A stretch of 64,000 bases of DNA, taken from contig NZ_CP109000.1 in assembly GCF_036226605.1 (NCBI RefSeq), positions 1,666,001-1,730,000 on the forward strand, written 5' to 3'. Both the position numbers and the translations under genes were made by a program. A model generated the notes under the pieces. The model saw only the letters and a program-made list of their open reading frames with translations. It ran no database searches and was not told where the DNA came from. This document shows, in pieces, positions 1 through 9,440 of the stretch. The number at the start of each line of letters is the position of its first letter. Positions within the stretch are counted from its first letter, which is position 1. The stretch is from Streptomyces sp. NBC_00704. GTDB taxonomy: Bacteria; Actinomycetota; Actinomycetes; Streptomycetales; Streptomycetaceae.

Positions 1-2288
1 ACGTGGCGCGCACCCTCGCCGGGCGCACCGGGCGCGGCCGGGCGCGGGTCGCCGTCGCCGCCCGTGACCGGGAGGACCTCGTGGACGCGCTGGAGGCGCT
101 GGCGCGGGACCGGCCCCACCCCCGGGTCGTCGCCGACGAGCGCTCCCCGGCCGGGCGCGGGCCGGTGTGGGTCTTCTCCGGCCACGGCAGCCAGTGGGCC
201 GGCATGGGACGCCGGCTGCTGGCCGAGGAGCCCGTCTTCGCCGCGGCCGTGGAGAAACTCGACGTCGCGCTGGCCCCGCACTGCGGCTGGTCCCTGTACG
301 ACCGGCTGGCGTCCGGCGCCGGCCTGGACCGGGTGGAGATCGCCCAGCCTGCGCTGTTCGGGACGCAGTTGGCGCTCGCGGAGCTGTGGCGCGCCCAGGG
401 CGTCGAGCCCGTCGCCGTCATCGGGCACTCGCTGGGCGAGGTGGCCGCCGCGGTGTGCGCGGGCGCGCTGGACGTGTCGGACGCGGCCCGGGTGGTCGCC
501 GTGCGATCCCGGCTGCTCGGCGGGCTGCGCGGCGGGGCGATGGCCGTCGTCAACCTCGATGACGGTGAACTCGGCTCCCTGGAGTCGGAGTTCCCGGACG
601 TGCGGGTCGCCGTGTACTCCGCGCCCGGCCGGCAGGTCGTCACCGGCGCGCAAGCGGCGGTCGCCGCGCTGGTGGCGGCGCTGCGGGCGCGGGGGCGGGC
701 CGCCCGCGCCCTGCGGGTGGCCGGCGCCGGGCACTCCCCGCAGGTCGATCCGCTGCTGCCGGAGCTGACCGGGGCGCTGGCCGACGTCCGGGGCGGGCGG
801 CCGCGTGTGCCGGTCTACTCCACCGTCCTGGACGACCCCCGCGGCGAGGCGGCGTTCGACGCGGCGCACTGGGCGGCGAACCTGCGGCGGCCCGTGCGCC
901 TGGACCGGGCCGTCGCGGCCGCCGTCGCCGACGGCCACGGCGCGTTCGTCGAGATCTCGCCGCACCCCGTGCTGACCGGGGCCCTGACCAGCGCCGCCCC
1001 CGGCGCCCTCGTCCTGGGCACGCTGCGCCGCGACGCCGACGACTTCGCCGCGTTCCTGACCCGGGTGGGGGCCTGGTACGCGGCCGGGGGACGCCTGCCG
1101 CTGCCGCCGGGCCGCGTCGTCGACCTGCCCGCACCGCGCTGGCGGCGTCGGCGGCACTGGTGGACGGACGGCCGCCCGGCGACGGCCCCCGTCCCGGCCG
1201 CGGAGGTCTCCACGGAGCCCGCCGCCCCCGAGGACGCCTCCCTCACCGGTCGCGTCCGCCATCACGTCGCCGCGGTCACCGGCCACCCGGCGGCCCGGAT
1301 CGCGCCCGCCGCCGCCCTGACCGACCTGGGCCTGGACTCCCTGATGGCCGTCCGCATCCGCACCGCCCTCGAAGGCGAGTTCGGCATCACGCTCCCGCTG
1401 CGCGCCCTGCTCGGCGCCGGCACGGTCGAGGGGGTGGCCGACCTCGTCCGGCGCGCCGTGCCCGCCGGGGAGCCGGACTCCCCGCTGCGCGTCCTGCACG
1501 CCGGCGGCGCGCGGGCCCCGCTCTTCCTGGCGCACGCCGCCGGCGGCACGACCGGCGTCTACCGGGCGCTCGTCGACCGGCTCGGGGACGACCGGCCGGT
1601 GTACGGGCTCGAACGCGTCGAACAGGCCCGCACGGTGCCGGAGAAGGCACGCCGGTACGCGGAGGCGATCAGCGCCGTCCACCCCGACGGGCCGTGCCTG
1701 CTGGGCGGTTGGTCCTTCGGCGGATTCGTCGCCCAGGAGACCGCACGGCAGCTGACCGCGGCCGGACGGCACGTGGGCCTGGTGGCGCTCCTCGACTCGG
1801 TACGCCCGCTCCCCCTGCCCGGCGTCACCCCGGCGGACCGGATCCGCTCCCACCTCACCGGCTTCGCCCGGCACGTCCTCGACGCGTACGGGGTGCGGCT
1901 GGAGCTGCCCTACGACGAACTCGTCGCGACGGACGACGACGGCGAGCGCATCGACGCCGTGCTGCGCGCGCTGCGCGAGACCGCCGACGTGCCGGCCGCC
2001 GCCCTGGAGCACCAGCGCGCCTCCTATCTGGACCTCAGGACCGGCGAGGCCCACCGGCCGGGGACGTTCGACGGACCCGTGGTGCTGTACCGGGCCGCCG
2101 GGCCCGCCCCGCACACCGTGCGCGACCCCGCCTACGAACGCGACGACGAGGCCCTGGGCTGGGACGAGGTGTGCCCGCGGCTGACGGTCGTGAGCGTCGG
2201 GGGCCACCATCTGTCGCTGCTCGACCCCCCGCACGTCGACGAGCTCGCCGCCGGTCTGCGGCGCGCGCTCGCCGAGCACAGTCGCTGA
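1..2288 (+). CDS. type I polyketide synthase, C-terminal part (AT-ACP-TE), 5' truncated by window edge
   Basis: The reading frame is open from the first base, so this is the C-terminal 761 residues of a larger enzyme. An acyltransferase domain (about residues 54-345) carries the active-site GHSLGE at 141-146, which loads extender acyl units. An acyl carrier domain (about 415-485) has the phosphopantetheine serine in LGLDSLM (S446). A C-terminal thioesterase (about 495-755) has GWSFGG near 569 and releases the product. The usual AT specificity motif (YASH or HAFH) is replaced by GAGH at 241-244, so the extender unit cannot be read from it. The stop lies 21 bases before the secreted esterase gene, which suggests one transcript. 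The first GTG in the window is probably not the real start. Product unknown; ketosynthase and reductive domains would lie upstream. Confidence 0.9.
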   Translation, partial: VARTLAGRTGRGRARVAVAARDREDLVDALEALARDRPHPRVVADERSPAGRGPVWVFSGHGSQWAGMGRRLLAEEPVFAAAVEKLDVALAPHCGWSLYDRLASGAGLDRVEIAQPALFGTQLALAELWRAQGVEPVAVIGHSLGEVAAAVCAGALDVSDAARVVAVRSRLLGGLRGGAMAVVNLDDGELGSLESEFPDVRVAVYSAPGRQVVTGAQAAVAALVAALRARGRAARALRVAGAGHSPQVDPLLPELTGALADVRGGRPRVPVYSTVLDDPRGEAAFDAAHWAANLRRPVRLDRAVAAAVADGHGAFVEISPHPVLTGALTSAAPGALVLGTLRRDADDFAAFLTRVGAWYAAGGRLPLPPGRVVDLPAPRWRRRRHWWTDGRPATAPVPAAEVSTEPAAPEDASLTGRVRHHVAAVTGHPAARIAPAAALTDLGLDSLMAVRIRTALEGEFGITLPLRALLGAGTVEGVADLVRRAVPAGEPDSPLRVLHAGGARAPLFLAHAAGGTTGVYRALVDRLGDDRPVYGLERVEQARTVPEKARRYAEAISAVHPDGPCLLGGWSFGGFVAQETARQLTAAGRHVGLVALLDSVRPLPLPGVTPADRIRSHLTGFARHVLDAYGVRLELPYDELVATDDDGERIDAVLRALRETADVPAAALEHQRASYLDLRTGEAHRPGTFDGPVVLYRAAGPAPHTVRDPAYERDDEALGWDEVCPRLTVVSVGGHHLSLLDPPHVDELAAGLRRALAEHSR

Positions 2289-2309
2289 ACCGGACGACGA
2301 GGAGCCGCC

Positions 2310-3356
2310 ATGTCCCGCCCCACCGCCGCCACGCCGCGCCCCGGCGCCGCCACGTCACTGCCCGCCGCCCCCGCGCCGCACCCCGCCGGCGCGGTGTCCC
2401 GGCGGGCCGTCGCCAGAGCCGCGACGGCCGTCGGCCTCACGGCCCTGCTCGGCGCCCGGACCGCCGCCGCCCGCGCCTCGACGGGCCGGACCGCCCCCGC
2501 GCGGGCGGCCACGAGCCGGGCCGTGACCCGGGTCGGGCCGCGCACCCTGGACGTGTCCGTGACGTCCCCGGCCCTCGGCCGCAGCGCGCCGCTGCGGCTG
2601 ATCCTGCCGTCGGACTTCGACGCCCGGCCCGACCGCTCCTATCCCGTCCTGTACCTGCTGCACGGCGCCCACGACGACTACACCTCCTGGACGCGGGAGA
2701 CGGACATCGAGTCCTTCACCGAGGGCCGGCAGCTGATCGTGGCGATCCCGGACGCGGGCCCCACCGGCATCCCCACCGACTGGCGCAGCGGTCCCGACTA
2801 CGAGACCTTCCAGGTCGAGGAGGTTCCGGCGCTGCTCGCCCGGGACTACCGGGCCTCCGGCGCGCGGGCCGTCGCCGGGGTCTCCACCGGCGGCTACGGC
2901 GCGATGGCGCACGCGGCACGCCACCCCGGCCGGTACGCCGCGGCGGCCTCCTACAGCGGCATCCTCGACACCACCGCGCCGGGCGTGCCGCCGATTGTGG
3001 ACGCCATCGTCGCCCGCGAGAACCTGCTGCCCCGCACCCTGTGGGGCAACCCGCTGCTGAACCCGCTCACCTGGCGCGACTTCAACCCGCGCGCCCGGGC
3101 CGCGGGGCTGCGCGGCACGAGCCTGTACGTGTCCAGCGGCAGCGGGGTGGCGGGCGGCAGCGGCGACTGGCTGCCCGAGGCGCTGGAGAGCGCCCTGTGG
3201 CCCTCCGCCCACGCCTTCACCGACACGCTCGCACTGCTCGGCGTCCCGGTCACCGCCCACTACTACCCGGGAGGAGGACACAGCTGGACGTACTGGAAGC
3301 GGGAGTTCACCGCCTCGTGGCCGATGCTCGCCCGTGGGCTGGGGGTGCCGGAGTGA
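2310..3356 (+). CDS. secreted esterase, alpha/beta hydrolase of the esterase D / antigen 85 type
   Basis: A 348-residue exported hydrolase. The N-terminus has a twin-arginine-like motif (SRRAVARA, near residues 30-37) followed by an Ala/Leu-rich stretch, so Tat export is likely. The nucleophile elbow GVSTGGYG puts the catalytic serine near residue 192, and a C-terminal GGGHSWTYW supplies the likely catalytic histidine. The early YPVLYLLHG motif is typical of the putative esterase family that includes mycobacterial antigen 85 and S-formylglutathione hydrolase. ATG follows GAGGAG at 7 bases. It sits 21 bases after the polyketide synthase and may be co-transcribed with it, but the substrate is not evident. 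It could act on a lipid, a polyketide ester or a xylan acetyl/feruloyl ester. Confidence 0.85.
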   Translation: MSRPTAATPRPGAATSLPAAPAPHPAGAVSRRAVARAATAVGLTALLGARTAAARASTGRTAPARAATSRAVTRVGPRTLDVSVTSPALGRSAPLRLILPSDFDARPDRSYPVLYLLHGAHDDYTSWTRETDIESFTEGRQLIVAIPDAGPTGIPTDWRSGPDYETFQVEEVPALLARDYRASGARAVAGVSTGGYGAMAHAARHPGRYAAAASYSGILDTTAPGVPPIVDAIVARENLLPRTLWGNPLLNPLTWRDFNPRARAAGLRGTSLYVSSGSGVAGGSGDWLPEALESALWPSAHAFTDTLALLGVPVTAHYYPGGGHSWTYWKREFTASWPMLARGLGVPE

Positions 3357-3478
3357 CACCGGCGGCGCCGGGGCACGGAACGGAGCGCAGGGGACGTCCG
3401 TCCAACACGGGACTGCCCCCTCGGCCCGCGGGCGACGGCCCGCGGGTGAGCCGCTTCCGGGTGAAAGGAGTGACCGCC

Positions 3479-4708
3479 GTGGCTTCCCCCACCCCGCGCG
3501 GCGTGCCGCAGGGCCGCGGCGCCTCCCCTGTGCCGGCCGAACTGGCCAGGCTGCTGCGCGACGGGCTGGAGGCCGTCGCCGACGAGGTGGAGGAGGAGGT
3601 CCGCGGCCGGGTCCCGGAGTACGCGCGACTGGCCGACGGGACCTACCGCGCGCGCCTGCGGGCCGGCGTCGTCCAGGCCCTCACGCTCTTCGTGGACCAC
3701 ATCGCCGATCCGCGCGGGCAGGGGGACGCGATCGCGGCGACCTACTACGAACTCGGCCGGGGCGAGGCCCTGGAGGGGCGCAGCCTGGACGCCCTTCAGT
3801 CCGCGCTGCGCGTCGGAGGGCTGGTCGCCTGGCGGCAGATGGGCCGCACCGCCGAGGAACTCGGGCTGGACTCCACGGTCGTGGCGGCCCTGGGCGAGCT
3901 GGCGTTCCGCACCGTCCACGAGGTGGCCGAGGCGGCCGCCGCCGGATACGCGGAGGCCCGGCTGCACAGTACCGACGAGCTGGAACGCCGGCGCAGACGC
4001 CTGCTCGACCTGCTGCTCGGCGACGGACCGGTGTCCCCGGAGGCGGTGCAGGACCTGGCGCACGGCGCACGGTGGTCGGTGCCGCCGTACGCCGCGGTCG
4101 TCGCGCTGGCGGCCACGCCGGAGCGGCGCGAGGAGGAGCGGCCGCTCGCGGCCGCCGGGGCGCTGGTGGACATGGAGTCCCGGCCGCCCCGGATGCTGGT
4201 GCCCGACCCGGACGGCTCCGGCCGGTTCGGCGGGCGGGCGTTCGCCCTCGCGCTGCGCGGCCGGCCGGCGGCGATCGGCCCCACGGTGCCGCTCGCCGAG
4301 GCCGCCCGGTCGCTGCACTGGGCGACCCGCGCGCTGGGGCTGATGGGCCGCGGGGTGCTGCCCCGGCAGGGCGTGGTGCGGTGCGCCGACCATCTGTCGA
4401 CCCTGCTGCTGCACGGCGACGAACCGCTGCTCGCCCGACTGGAGTCGCGGGCCCTCGCGCCGCTCGACGCGGTGTCCGAGGGACAGCGCCCGCGGCTGGC
4501 GGAGACGCTGCTGGCCTGGCTGCTCAGCGGCAGCAACGTGCCCGACGTCGCCGCCCGGCTCCATGTGCACCCGCAGACGGTCCGCTACCGCCTGCGCCAG
4601 CTGGAGAGGCTCTTCGGCGACGCCCTGCACGAGCCCGCCACCCGCCTGGACCTCATCCTGGCCCTGCGCGCCGGCGAACTGCGGGGACCGCGCGACGGCG
4701 GCGCCTAG
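3479..4708 (+). CDS. PucR/CdaR-type transcriptional regulator with RsbR-like N-terminal domain
   Basis: A 409-residue regulator. The C-terminus has the PucR-type helix-turn-helix, in which SNVPDVAARLHVHPQTVRYRL is followed by RLDLILALRA. The N-terminal half (about 20-165) is helical and acidic and resembles the RsbRD-N sensory region found in many Streptomyces PucR-like proteins. I chose GTG 3479 because AAAGGAG ends 8 bases upstream; an in-frame GTG at 3470 overlaps that ribosome site. The frame is open far upstream, but only as an antisense-frame shadow of the synthase and esterase. It lies on the same strand as, and 122 bases after, the esterase, so it may control this polyketide/esterase locus. 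Its effector is unknown. Confidence 0.85.
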   Translation: MASPTPRGVPQGRGASPVPAELARLLRDGLEAVADEVEEEVRGRVPEYARLADGTYRARLRAGVVQALTLFVDHIADPRGQGDAIAATYYELGRGEALEGRSLDALQSALRVGGLVAWRQMGRTAEELGLDSTVVAALGELAFRTVHEVAEAAAAGYAEARLHSTDELERRRRRLLDLLLGDGPVSPEAVQDLAHGARWSVPPYAAVVALAATPERREEERPLAAAGALVDMESRPPRMLVPDPDGSGRFGGRAFALALRGRPAAIGPTVPLAEAARSLHWATRALGLMGRGVLPRQGVVRCADHLSTLLLHGDEPLLARLESRALAPLDAVSEGQRPRLAETLLAWLLSGSNVPDVAARLHVHPQTVRYRLRQLERLFGDALHEPATRLDLILALRAGELRGPRDGGA

Positions 4709-4928
4709 CCGGCTGGCCGCCCGTTCGTCAGGTCCGCTCCCCCCGGCGCCCGGCGATGCCGTCCGGCGCTCGCCCGGCATTCCCCCCACTCCCTCCCACT
4801 CATATCGGCAACAAAAAGCCGGGGACTTTCTGAATTCCCGTCCATAACGGCTCCGCAGGCAAAACGAATACGTTCGGGGTGTCCTTTCCCCCAGGCGCTG
4901 GACAGCGCCCCATCCGCAAAGGATCCCC

Positions 4929-5570
4929 ATGCGTATTCGCTCGTTCCTGGCCGCGCTCTCCCTGCTCGGCGGGGTCGCTTCGGCCGTTCTCACCGCGCCC
5001 GCCGCGTCGGCCGCCGCCTGCTCGGACATCGACGTCGTGGCCGCTCGCGGCACTTTCGAACCGGGCACGCTCGGACTGATCGTCGGCGACCCGGTCTATT
5101 CCGCCCTGCAACGGAAACTGACGGGTAAAAGCCTCTCCGGCTACAAGGTGAACTATCCGGCGGACCTTTCTCTCACGTCGGCGGCGCAGGGCAACGCGGA
5201 TGTGGTGAACCATGTCCGAAGCCAGGCGGCCGCCTGCCCGAACCAGCGGTTCGTCCTCGTCGGCTACTCGCAGGGCGCGAACGTCGTCGACAACTCCATC
5301 GGGGTGAGCAGCGCCGGAGCGGTGGTCGGCAGCCCCATCGTCGCCACGATCCCCGCCGCGCTCGAACCGCGGGTGGCGGCGGTGCTGCTGTTCGGCAACC
5401 CGATCCGGGCGCTCGGCAAGAGCGTCACCGGCGTCTACCAGTCCCGCACCGTCGACTTCTGCGCCCACGGCGACCCCATCTGCGAGAACGGCGGCGGCGA
5501 CGTCCTGGCGCACCTCGGCTACACGGCGAACGCCGACGCGGCCGCCGTCTTCGCGGCGGGCAGGGTCTGA
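4929..5570 (+). CDS. secreted cutinase family protein
   Basis: A 213-residue secreted serine esterase. A clear Sec signal peptide (MRIRSFLAALSLLGG to ASAAA, cleavage near residue 34) precedes CSDIDVVAARGTFEPG, a hallmark of cutinases and mycobacterial cutinase-like proteins. The nucleophile is S114 in GYSQGA. The Asp of DPICENG and the His of AHLGY complete the expected triad, and paired cysteines fit the family disulfides. Known cutinases cut short- and medium-chain esters such as cutin. AAAGGAT lies 6 bases before the ATG. G+C is slightly lower than in its neighbours. A strong bidirectional terminator follows. Confidence 0.92.
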   Translation: MRIRSFLAALSLLGGVASAVLTAPAASAAACSDIDVVAARGTFEPGTLGLIVGDPVYSALQRKLTGKSLSGYKVNYPADLSLTSAAQGNADVVNHVRSQAAACPNQRFVLVGYSQGANVVDNSIGVSSAGAVVGSPIVATIPAALEPRVAAVLLFGNPIRALGKSVTGVYQSRTVDFCAHGDPICENGGGDVLAHLGYTANADAAAVFAAGRV

Positions 5571-5607
5571 GTCCCGGCCCGCCGAGGCCCTGAGCCTCGA
5601 TCCGCAC

Positions 5608-5635
5608 GACGGCACGACGGCACGACGGCACGACG
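5608..5635. repeat. 8-bp direct repeat, about 3.5 copies
   Basis: The octamer GACGGCAC is repeated head to tail just upstream of the terminator hairpin. It looks like simple replication slippage and has no evident function. Confidence 0.6.
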
Positions 5636-5636
5636 C

Positions 5637-5665
5637 GAGGGCCCGGGAGGATCTCCCGGGCCCTC
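5637..5665. terminator. bidirectional intrinsic terminator
   Basis: A perfect 13-bp stem (GAGGGCCCGGGAG and its complement) closes a 3-base loop. It lies between the convergent cutinase and large secreted hydrolase genes, so it can serve both. There is no U-tract, as is common in Streptomyces. Confidence 0.8.
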
Positions 5666-5682
5666 ACGCTGCGCGGGTACCG

Positions 5683-7410
5683 CTAGCGGGGGTCGCGGGC
5701 GAAGGCGGTGAGCGCGGTGGAGACCGGCTCGGGCCGGCCGTTGTTCTGCACCGGCGCCGCGGTCAGCACGTCGAGGTGCTGGTAGCCGTCGGCGACCAGC
5801 GGGTGCAGGTCGGCCGGGATGCGGCCGGCCAGCAGTCCGTCCCCCGCGAGCACGGTGAGGACCGGCTTGGCGGTGAGCCCCTCGGGGTGGGCGACGAGCC
5901 GTTTCACCTGCGGGGATCCGGCCATTTCGAGGTCGGTGACGAGCTTGGTCGGGAAATACTGCTCGGTGAAGTCAAGCGGCTGCTCGGCGAGGCTGCGGGC
6001 CAGCTCCCCCAGCGCGGTGACCTCCTTGCCCGCGTCGGTGAACGGCGTCCCGTCGGCGGACCGGCGGCCCGGGTCGTCGGGGTCGCCGACCCGGTCGTAG
6101 TCGCGCCAGGTGTACAGCGGTCCGTGCGGCCGGTCGGGGATGGCCTTGTACGCGGTGCCGAACAGCCCCGGCTGCGGGGTGCCGCCGTTGGCGACGGGGA
6201 AGCTCTTGTCGACGACCGGCCCGCCGTCGAAGAAGCCGACGCTGCTCTGAAGGAACGCCAGCGGCACGGAGTTGTCGTCCATCAGCGCCCCGAGCACGGC
6301 GGCGTTGGTCAGCCGGAAGTCCTTCACCGCGGGCGTGCCGGTGACGAAGGCGGCGGCGTCCCTGGAGAACAGGAAGCGGTTGGTGGCCTCGATGTTGAGG
6401 CCCGAGGGCAGATAGGACGGCAGGTCGGCCTCACCGTCCGGGTCGCGCGTCGCGCCGATACCGGCGATGGCCAGCAGCGTCATGGTCCCGGGGTTCAGCA
6501 GGACCGGCGCGGACAGCGAGCGCGGCAGCAGTCCGCTGTCGAGCCCGGCCTGGACGACGCCGTAGCCGAGGCCGACGTCGGGCAGGTTCGTGTCGTCCGG
6601 GATGCTGCCGCTGAGGTCGCCGAGCGAGGTGGAGACGGTCGTGTCGAGGGCGAAGTAGCCGGCGCACTGCCGGTAGCCGGCGTCGGCGGTGGTGGTGCGG
6701 TCGCCGTCGAAGTCGGCCGTGGCGAAGTACCCGGTGACGACCCCGCCGAGCGAGTGGCCGCCGCACAGCACCTTGCGCTCCCGTACGCGCTGGTCGGGCA
6801 GTTCGGCGGTGAGCAGGGTGTACTGGTCGCGGACGGTCTGCTCGACGCCGAGCCGCGCCATCCAGCCCAGCCGCTCGTTGCCGACGAACCCGGCGAAGGC
6901 GCGCCCGCCGACCTGCCTGCCCCGGTAGTAGTAGTCGACGGCCGCGTGCTGGTCGCCGGAGTCGACGCCGGTGTGGTCCTCCAGGCAGTTGGAGCGCCGG
7001 TCCAGGGCCCAGAACTCGATGTGCAGGCCCTGCTCGGCGGCGCGCGCCACGGTGTTGCGGGCGACGCTGTCGAAGGCCCCGGCGCCCTCCAGGATGCCGG
7101 GCTGGGCGACGAGGACGCGGTCCGCGTCGGCCGGCGCGGCGGGACCGTCGGCGGAGCGGTAGCGCAGGTACGACAGCCAGTCGCACGCCGCCGGACGGGC
7201 TCCGAAGGAGACGGGCAGCGGCGCCTTCAGCCGGACCGCCGTCTCGGTCACGCCGGTGACGCCGCTCGTGGAGGCCACCGGCGTCTCGGTCCTCGCGGGT
7301 TCGGCCCGGGCGCCGGGGGCGGCGGTGAGGGCGCCCGCGGTCAGCAGCACCGCAAGCGCGGCGCTGCGCAGGGCTTTCGCGGTTCTTCCCGTGCTGCTGC
7401 TCGTGTTCAT
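5683..7410 (-). CDS. large secreted alpha/beta hydrolase (lipase-like)
   Basis: A 575-residue exported protein. A signal peptide (MNTSSSTGRTAKALRSAALA to GARAEP) is cleaved near residue 37. GGHSLGG in mid-protein is the classic lipase/esterase nucleophile elbow. Nearby text (FATADFDGDRTTTADAGYRQ) and several DxD-like acidic patches could bind metal. The frame extends 20 codons upstream to TTG/CTG-like codons, but ATG 7410 starts the signal peptide directly. It is about twice the size of a typical small bacterial lipase. Substrate unknown; secretion and the neighbouring cutinase and esterase suggest extracellular ester breakdown. Confidence 0.75.
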   Translation of the reverse strand: MNTSSSTGRTAKALRSAALAVLLTAGALTAAPGARAEPARTETPVASTSGVTGVTETAVRLKAPLPVSFGARPAACDWLSYLRYRSADGPAAPADADRVLVAQPGILEGAGAFDSVARNTVARAAEQGLHIEFWALDRRSNCLEDHTGVDSGDQHAAVDYYYRGRQVGGRAFAGFVGNERLGWMARLGVEQTVRDQYTLLTAELPDQRVRERKVLCGGHSLGGVVTGYFATADFDGDRTTTADAGYRQCAGYFALDTTVSTSLGDLSGSIPDDTNLPDVGLGYGVVQAGLDSGLLPRSLSAPVLLNPGTMTLLAIAGIGATRDPDGEADLPSYLPSGLNIEATNRFLFSRDAAAFVTGTPAVKDFRLTNAAVLGALMDDNSVPLAFLQSSVGFFDGGPVVDKSFPVANGGTPQPGLFGTAYKAIPDRPHGPLYTWRDYDRVGDPDDPGRRSADGTPFTDAGKEVTALGELARSLAEQPLDFTEQYFPTKLVTDLEMAGSPQVKRLVAHPEGLTAKPVLTVLAGDGLLAGRIPADLHPLVADGYQHLDVLTAAPVQNNGRPEPVSTALTAFARDPR

Positions 7411-7678
7411 AGCCGGACCGTAGGGCCGGCCGGTCCGTGCGGCTCCGGGGTGCTCACAAGTGCGCAGCACCCGCCGGCGCTTTTGTCAGCGCCGGACGAA
7501 CCCGCTCCGGACGGCGAGGGGCCCCCGCGCGCGACGCATCGCGTGCGGGGGCCCTGGTGAGCCCGACGGAAGGGACGGGCCCGAGGACGGAACGGACCGG
7601 AAGCCGCGCCGGACCGACGGACGCGGCGAGCTGCCCGACGGGACGAACCGCGGGACGGACGAGCTGCCGGACGACGGG

Positions 7679-8590
7679 TCAGAAGACGCTGACTCCGTAG
7701 GCGTTCAGGGCCTCCACCACCGGCTGGAAGAAGGTGGTGCCGCCGGAGCTGCAGTTTCCGCTGCCGCCGGAGGTGAGGCCGTAGGCGACGCCGCTGGTCG
7801 AGTACAGCGCGCCGCCGGAGTCGCCGCCCTCGGCGCAGACGTTGGTCTGGATCATGCCGTAGACGACGTCGCCGCCGCCGTAGTTCACGGTCGCGTTCAG
7901 CGCGGTGACCCGGCCGCTGTGGATGCCGGTCGTCGACCCGTCACGGTAGACGGTGGCGCCGACGCTGGGCGTCCCCGCACTGGTGATGTCCGTGTTGCCC
8001 GCGGTGCCGGACTTGGTGACGGAGGAGTTGGTGTAGCGGACCAGCGCGTAGTCGTTGGTCGGGAAGCTGTAGCTGACGTTGGTGCCCAGGGTGCTCGTCT
8101 GCCCGGAGTTGGAGTACCAGGTCGACGCGACCTCGCCGCAGTGCCCGGCGGTGAGGAAGTAGTACGTGCTGCCGCTGCGGACGTTGAAGCCGAGCGAGCA
8201 GCGGTAGCCGCCGCCGTAGATGGCGTCGCCGCCGGCGATGAGCTTGTTGAACTTCCCCGGGGTGTGCTTGATCGTCAGTGCTCCGGCGTTGCCGCCCGCC
8301 TGCTGTCTGATCCTCGCGATCTCGGCGTCGGAGACCGTGCTGTCGACGGTGACCACCAGTCGGTTGGTCTTGCCGTCGACCGCCCAGGCGGTGCCCGGGA
8401 CGTCCGCCTTCAGCACCGAGGCGCCGGCGCTGCGGAGTTCGGCCGCGCTGAAGGTGGTGTTGTCCGCCGCGCTCGCGTGGGGAATCGCGACGGCGGCCGC
8501 GGCCACGAGTCCGGTGGCCACGGCGGTCAGCCGGGTCCGTCTCGAGATGCCGCTCTCGGGGGTGGTGGGGGTGGTGCGCTTGATCCTCAC
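7679..8590 (-). CDS. streptogrisin-type secreted serine protease (S1 family)
   Basis: A 303-residue prepro-protease. A signal peptide (about 1-42) and an alpha-lytic-type propeptide (about 43-117) precede a mature domain starting near I118 ([10 protein letters not shown]). Mature length is about 186 residues, matching streptogrisin B. The triad is visible: H150 in TAGHCG, D180 in TNDYAL and S258 in GDSGGA. Six cysteines fit the expected disulfides. The start is GTG 8590, preceded by GGGAGG at about 8 bases; the frame runs further upstream but without a ribosome site. The propeptide acts as a folding chaperone in this family and is removed autocatalytically. The small I78 inhibitor gene near 18.5 kb may target such enzymes, which is inference. 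Confidence 0.95.
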   Translation of the reverse strand: MRIKRTTPTTPESGISRRTRLTAVATGLVAAAAVAIPHASAADNTTFSAAELRSAGASVLKADVPGTAWAVDGKTNRLVVTVDSTVSDAEIARIRQQAGGNAGALTIKHTPGKFNKLIAGGDAIYGGGYRCSLGFNVRSGSTYYFLTAGHCGEVASTWYSNSGQTSTLGTNVSYSFPTNDYALVRYTNSSVTKSGTAGNTDITSAGTPSVGATVYRDGSTTGIHSGRVTALNATVNYGGGDVVYGMIQTNVCAEGGDSGGALYSTSGVAYGLTSGGSGNCSSGGTTFFQPVVEALNAYGVSVF

Positions 8591-8971
8591 GTTTCGTTCC
8601 CTCCCAGGGGAAGTCGGGGGCCCGTCGTGTGTGGGGTCGGAGCCCGTGAGGCGCAGCCAGGGCCGACGTTCGTCCGGATTTCGGACACGCCGTGACCCTG
8701 ACAAGCGCTGAGGGGGAGTATTCGGCCGAACGGCCGGTAGGCGCAAGGGTGCCTTTCAGCCGTCAAACCGTGAACGAACTGCGTGAGTCGATCCCTCTTG
8801 CAGCCCTCTTGTCCCAGCTCAGACCGGGTTGCCCTGCTGTTCCCCGACCGCCACGTCCCATGTCTTCCCGGCCGGGGCCGCGAACGGACCGAAGTACCGG
8901 CAATGGCGCACGGAGGCAGTACGGCCGCGCCGGGGCCGCCGGCGCGCCGTCCCGCGCCGTCCCGCGCGTCC

Positions 8972-9160
8972 GGTGCGCGGGGCGCGGGGCGTGAGACCTG
9001 GCGCGTGGGGCGCGGGGCGCGGGGCGCGAGACCTGGCGCGTGGGGCGCGGGGCCCGAGACCTGGGGCGCGGGGCGCGGGGCGCGGGGCCCGAGACCTGGG
9101 GCGCGGGGCGCGGGGCGCGGGGCGCGGGGCCCGAGACCTGGGGCGCGGGGCGCGGGGAAG
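8972..9160. repeat. heptanucleotide tandem array (27 units) with G-quadruplex potential
   Basis: The stretch divides exactly into 27 seven-base words, mainly GGGGCGC, with GGGGCCC, GGCGCGT and GAGACCT. GAGACCT recurs at 8993, 9028, 9056, 9091 and 9133, at spacings of 35, 28, 35 and 42 bases, all multiples of seven. GGGG tracts separated by 3-base loops give the plus strand strong G-quadruplex potential (for example 9063-9087 and 9098-9129). Degenerate units continue to about 9175. Confidence 0.9.
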
Positions 9161-9400
9161 CGGGGCGTGGGGAAGCGGCCGCGCCGACCGGCCGGTCCGC
9201 CGGTGGCGTCGGGGAACGCGACGTCCGCCGACCCGTCCCGCGACTTCCCCCGAGCCCTCCGGCGGCGGTCGTCCGCGGCCGGGCCCCGGCGCCAGGCGCC
9301 GGCCGGCGCGCGTGGCGGACGGCGGCGGCACCGGCCCCGCCTCAGCGTCCGGGGCCCGGGTCGTCCCCGGCGCTTCCGGGAGAACGTCACACCTTCCCGG

Positions 9401-9440
9401 ACCTCGCCGGACCTCACCGGACCTCACCGGACCTCTCGGG
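9401..9440. repeat. 10-bp direct repeat, four copies
   Basis: ACCTCACCGG and close variants recur four times head to tail. No coding role; it is probably slippage-derived. Confidence 0.7.

Noticed and set aside
1160..3478. Upstream extension of the PucR-like gene at 3479
   Set aside because: The frame is open to 1160 but overlaps the synthase and esterase in another frame, and codes only Arg/Pro-rich text. AAAGGAG points to GTG 3479.
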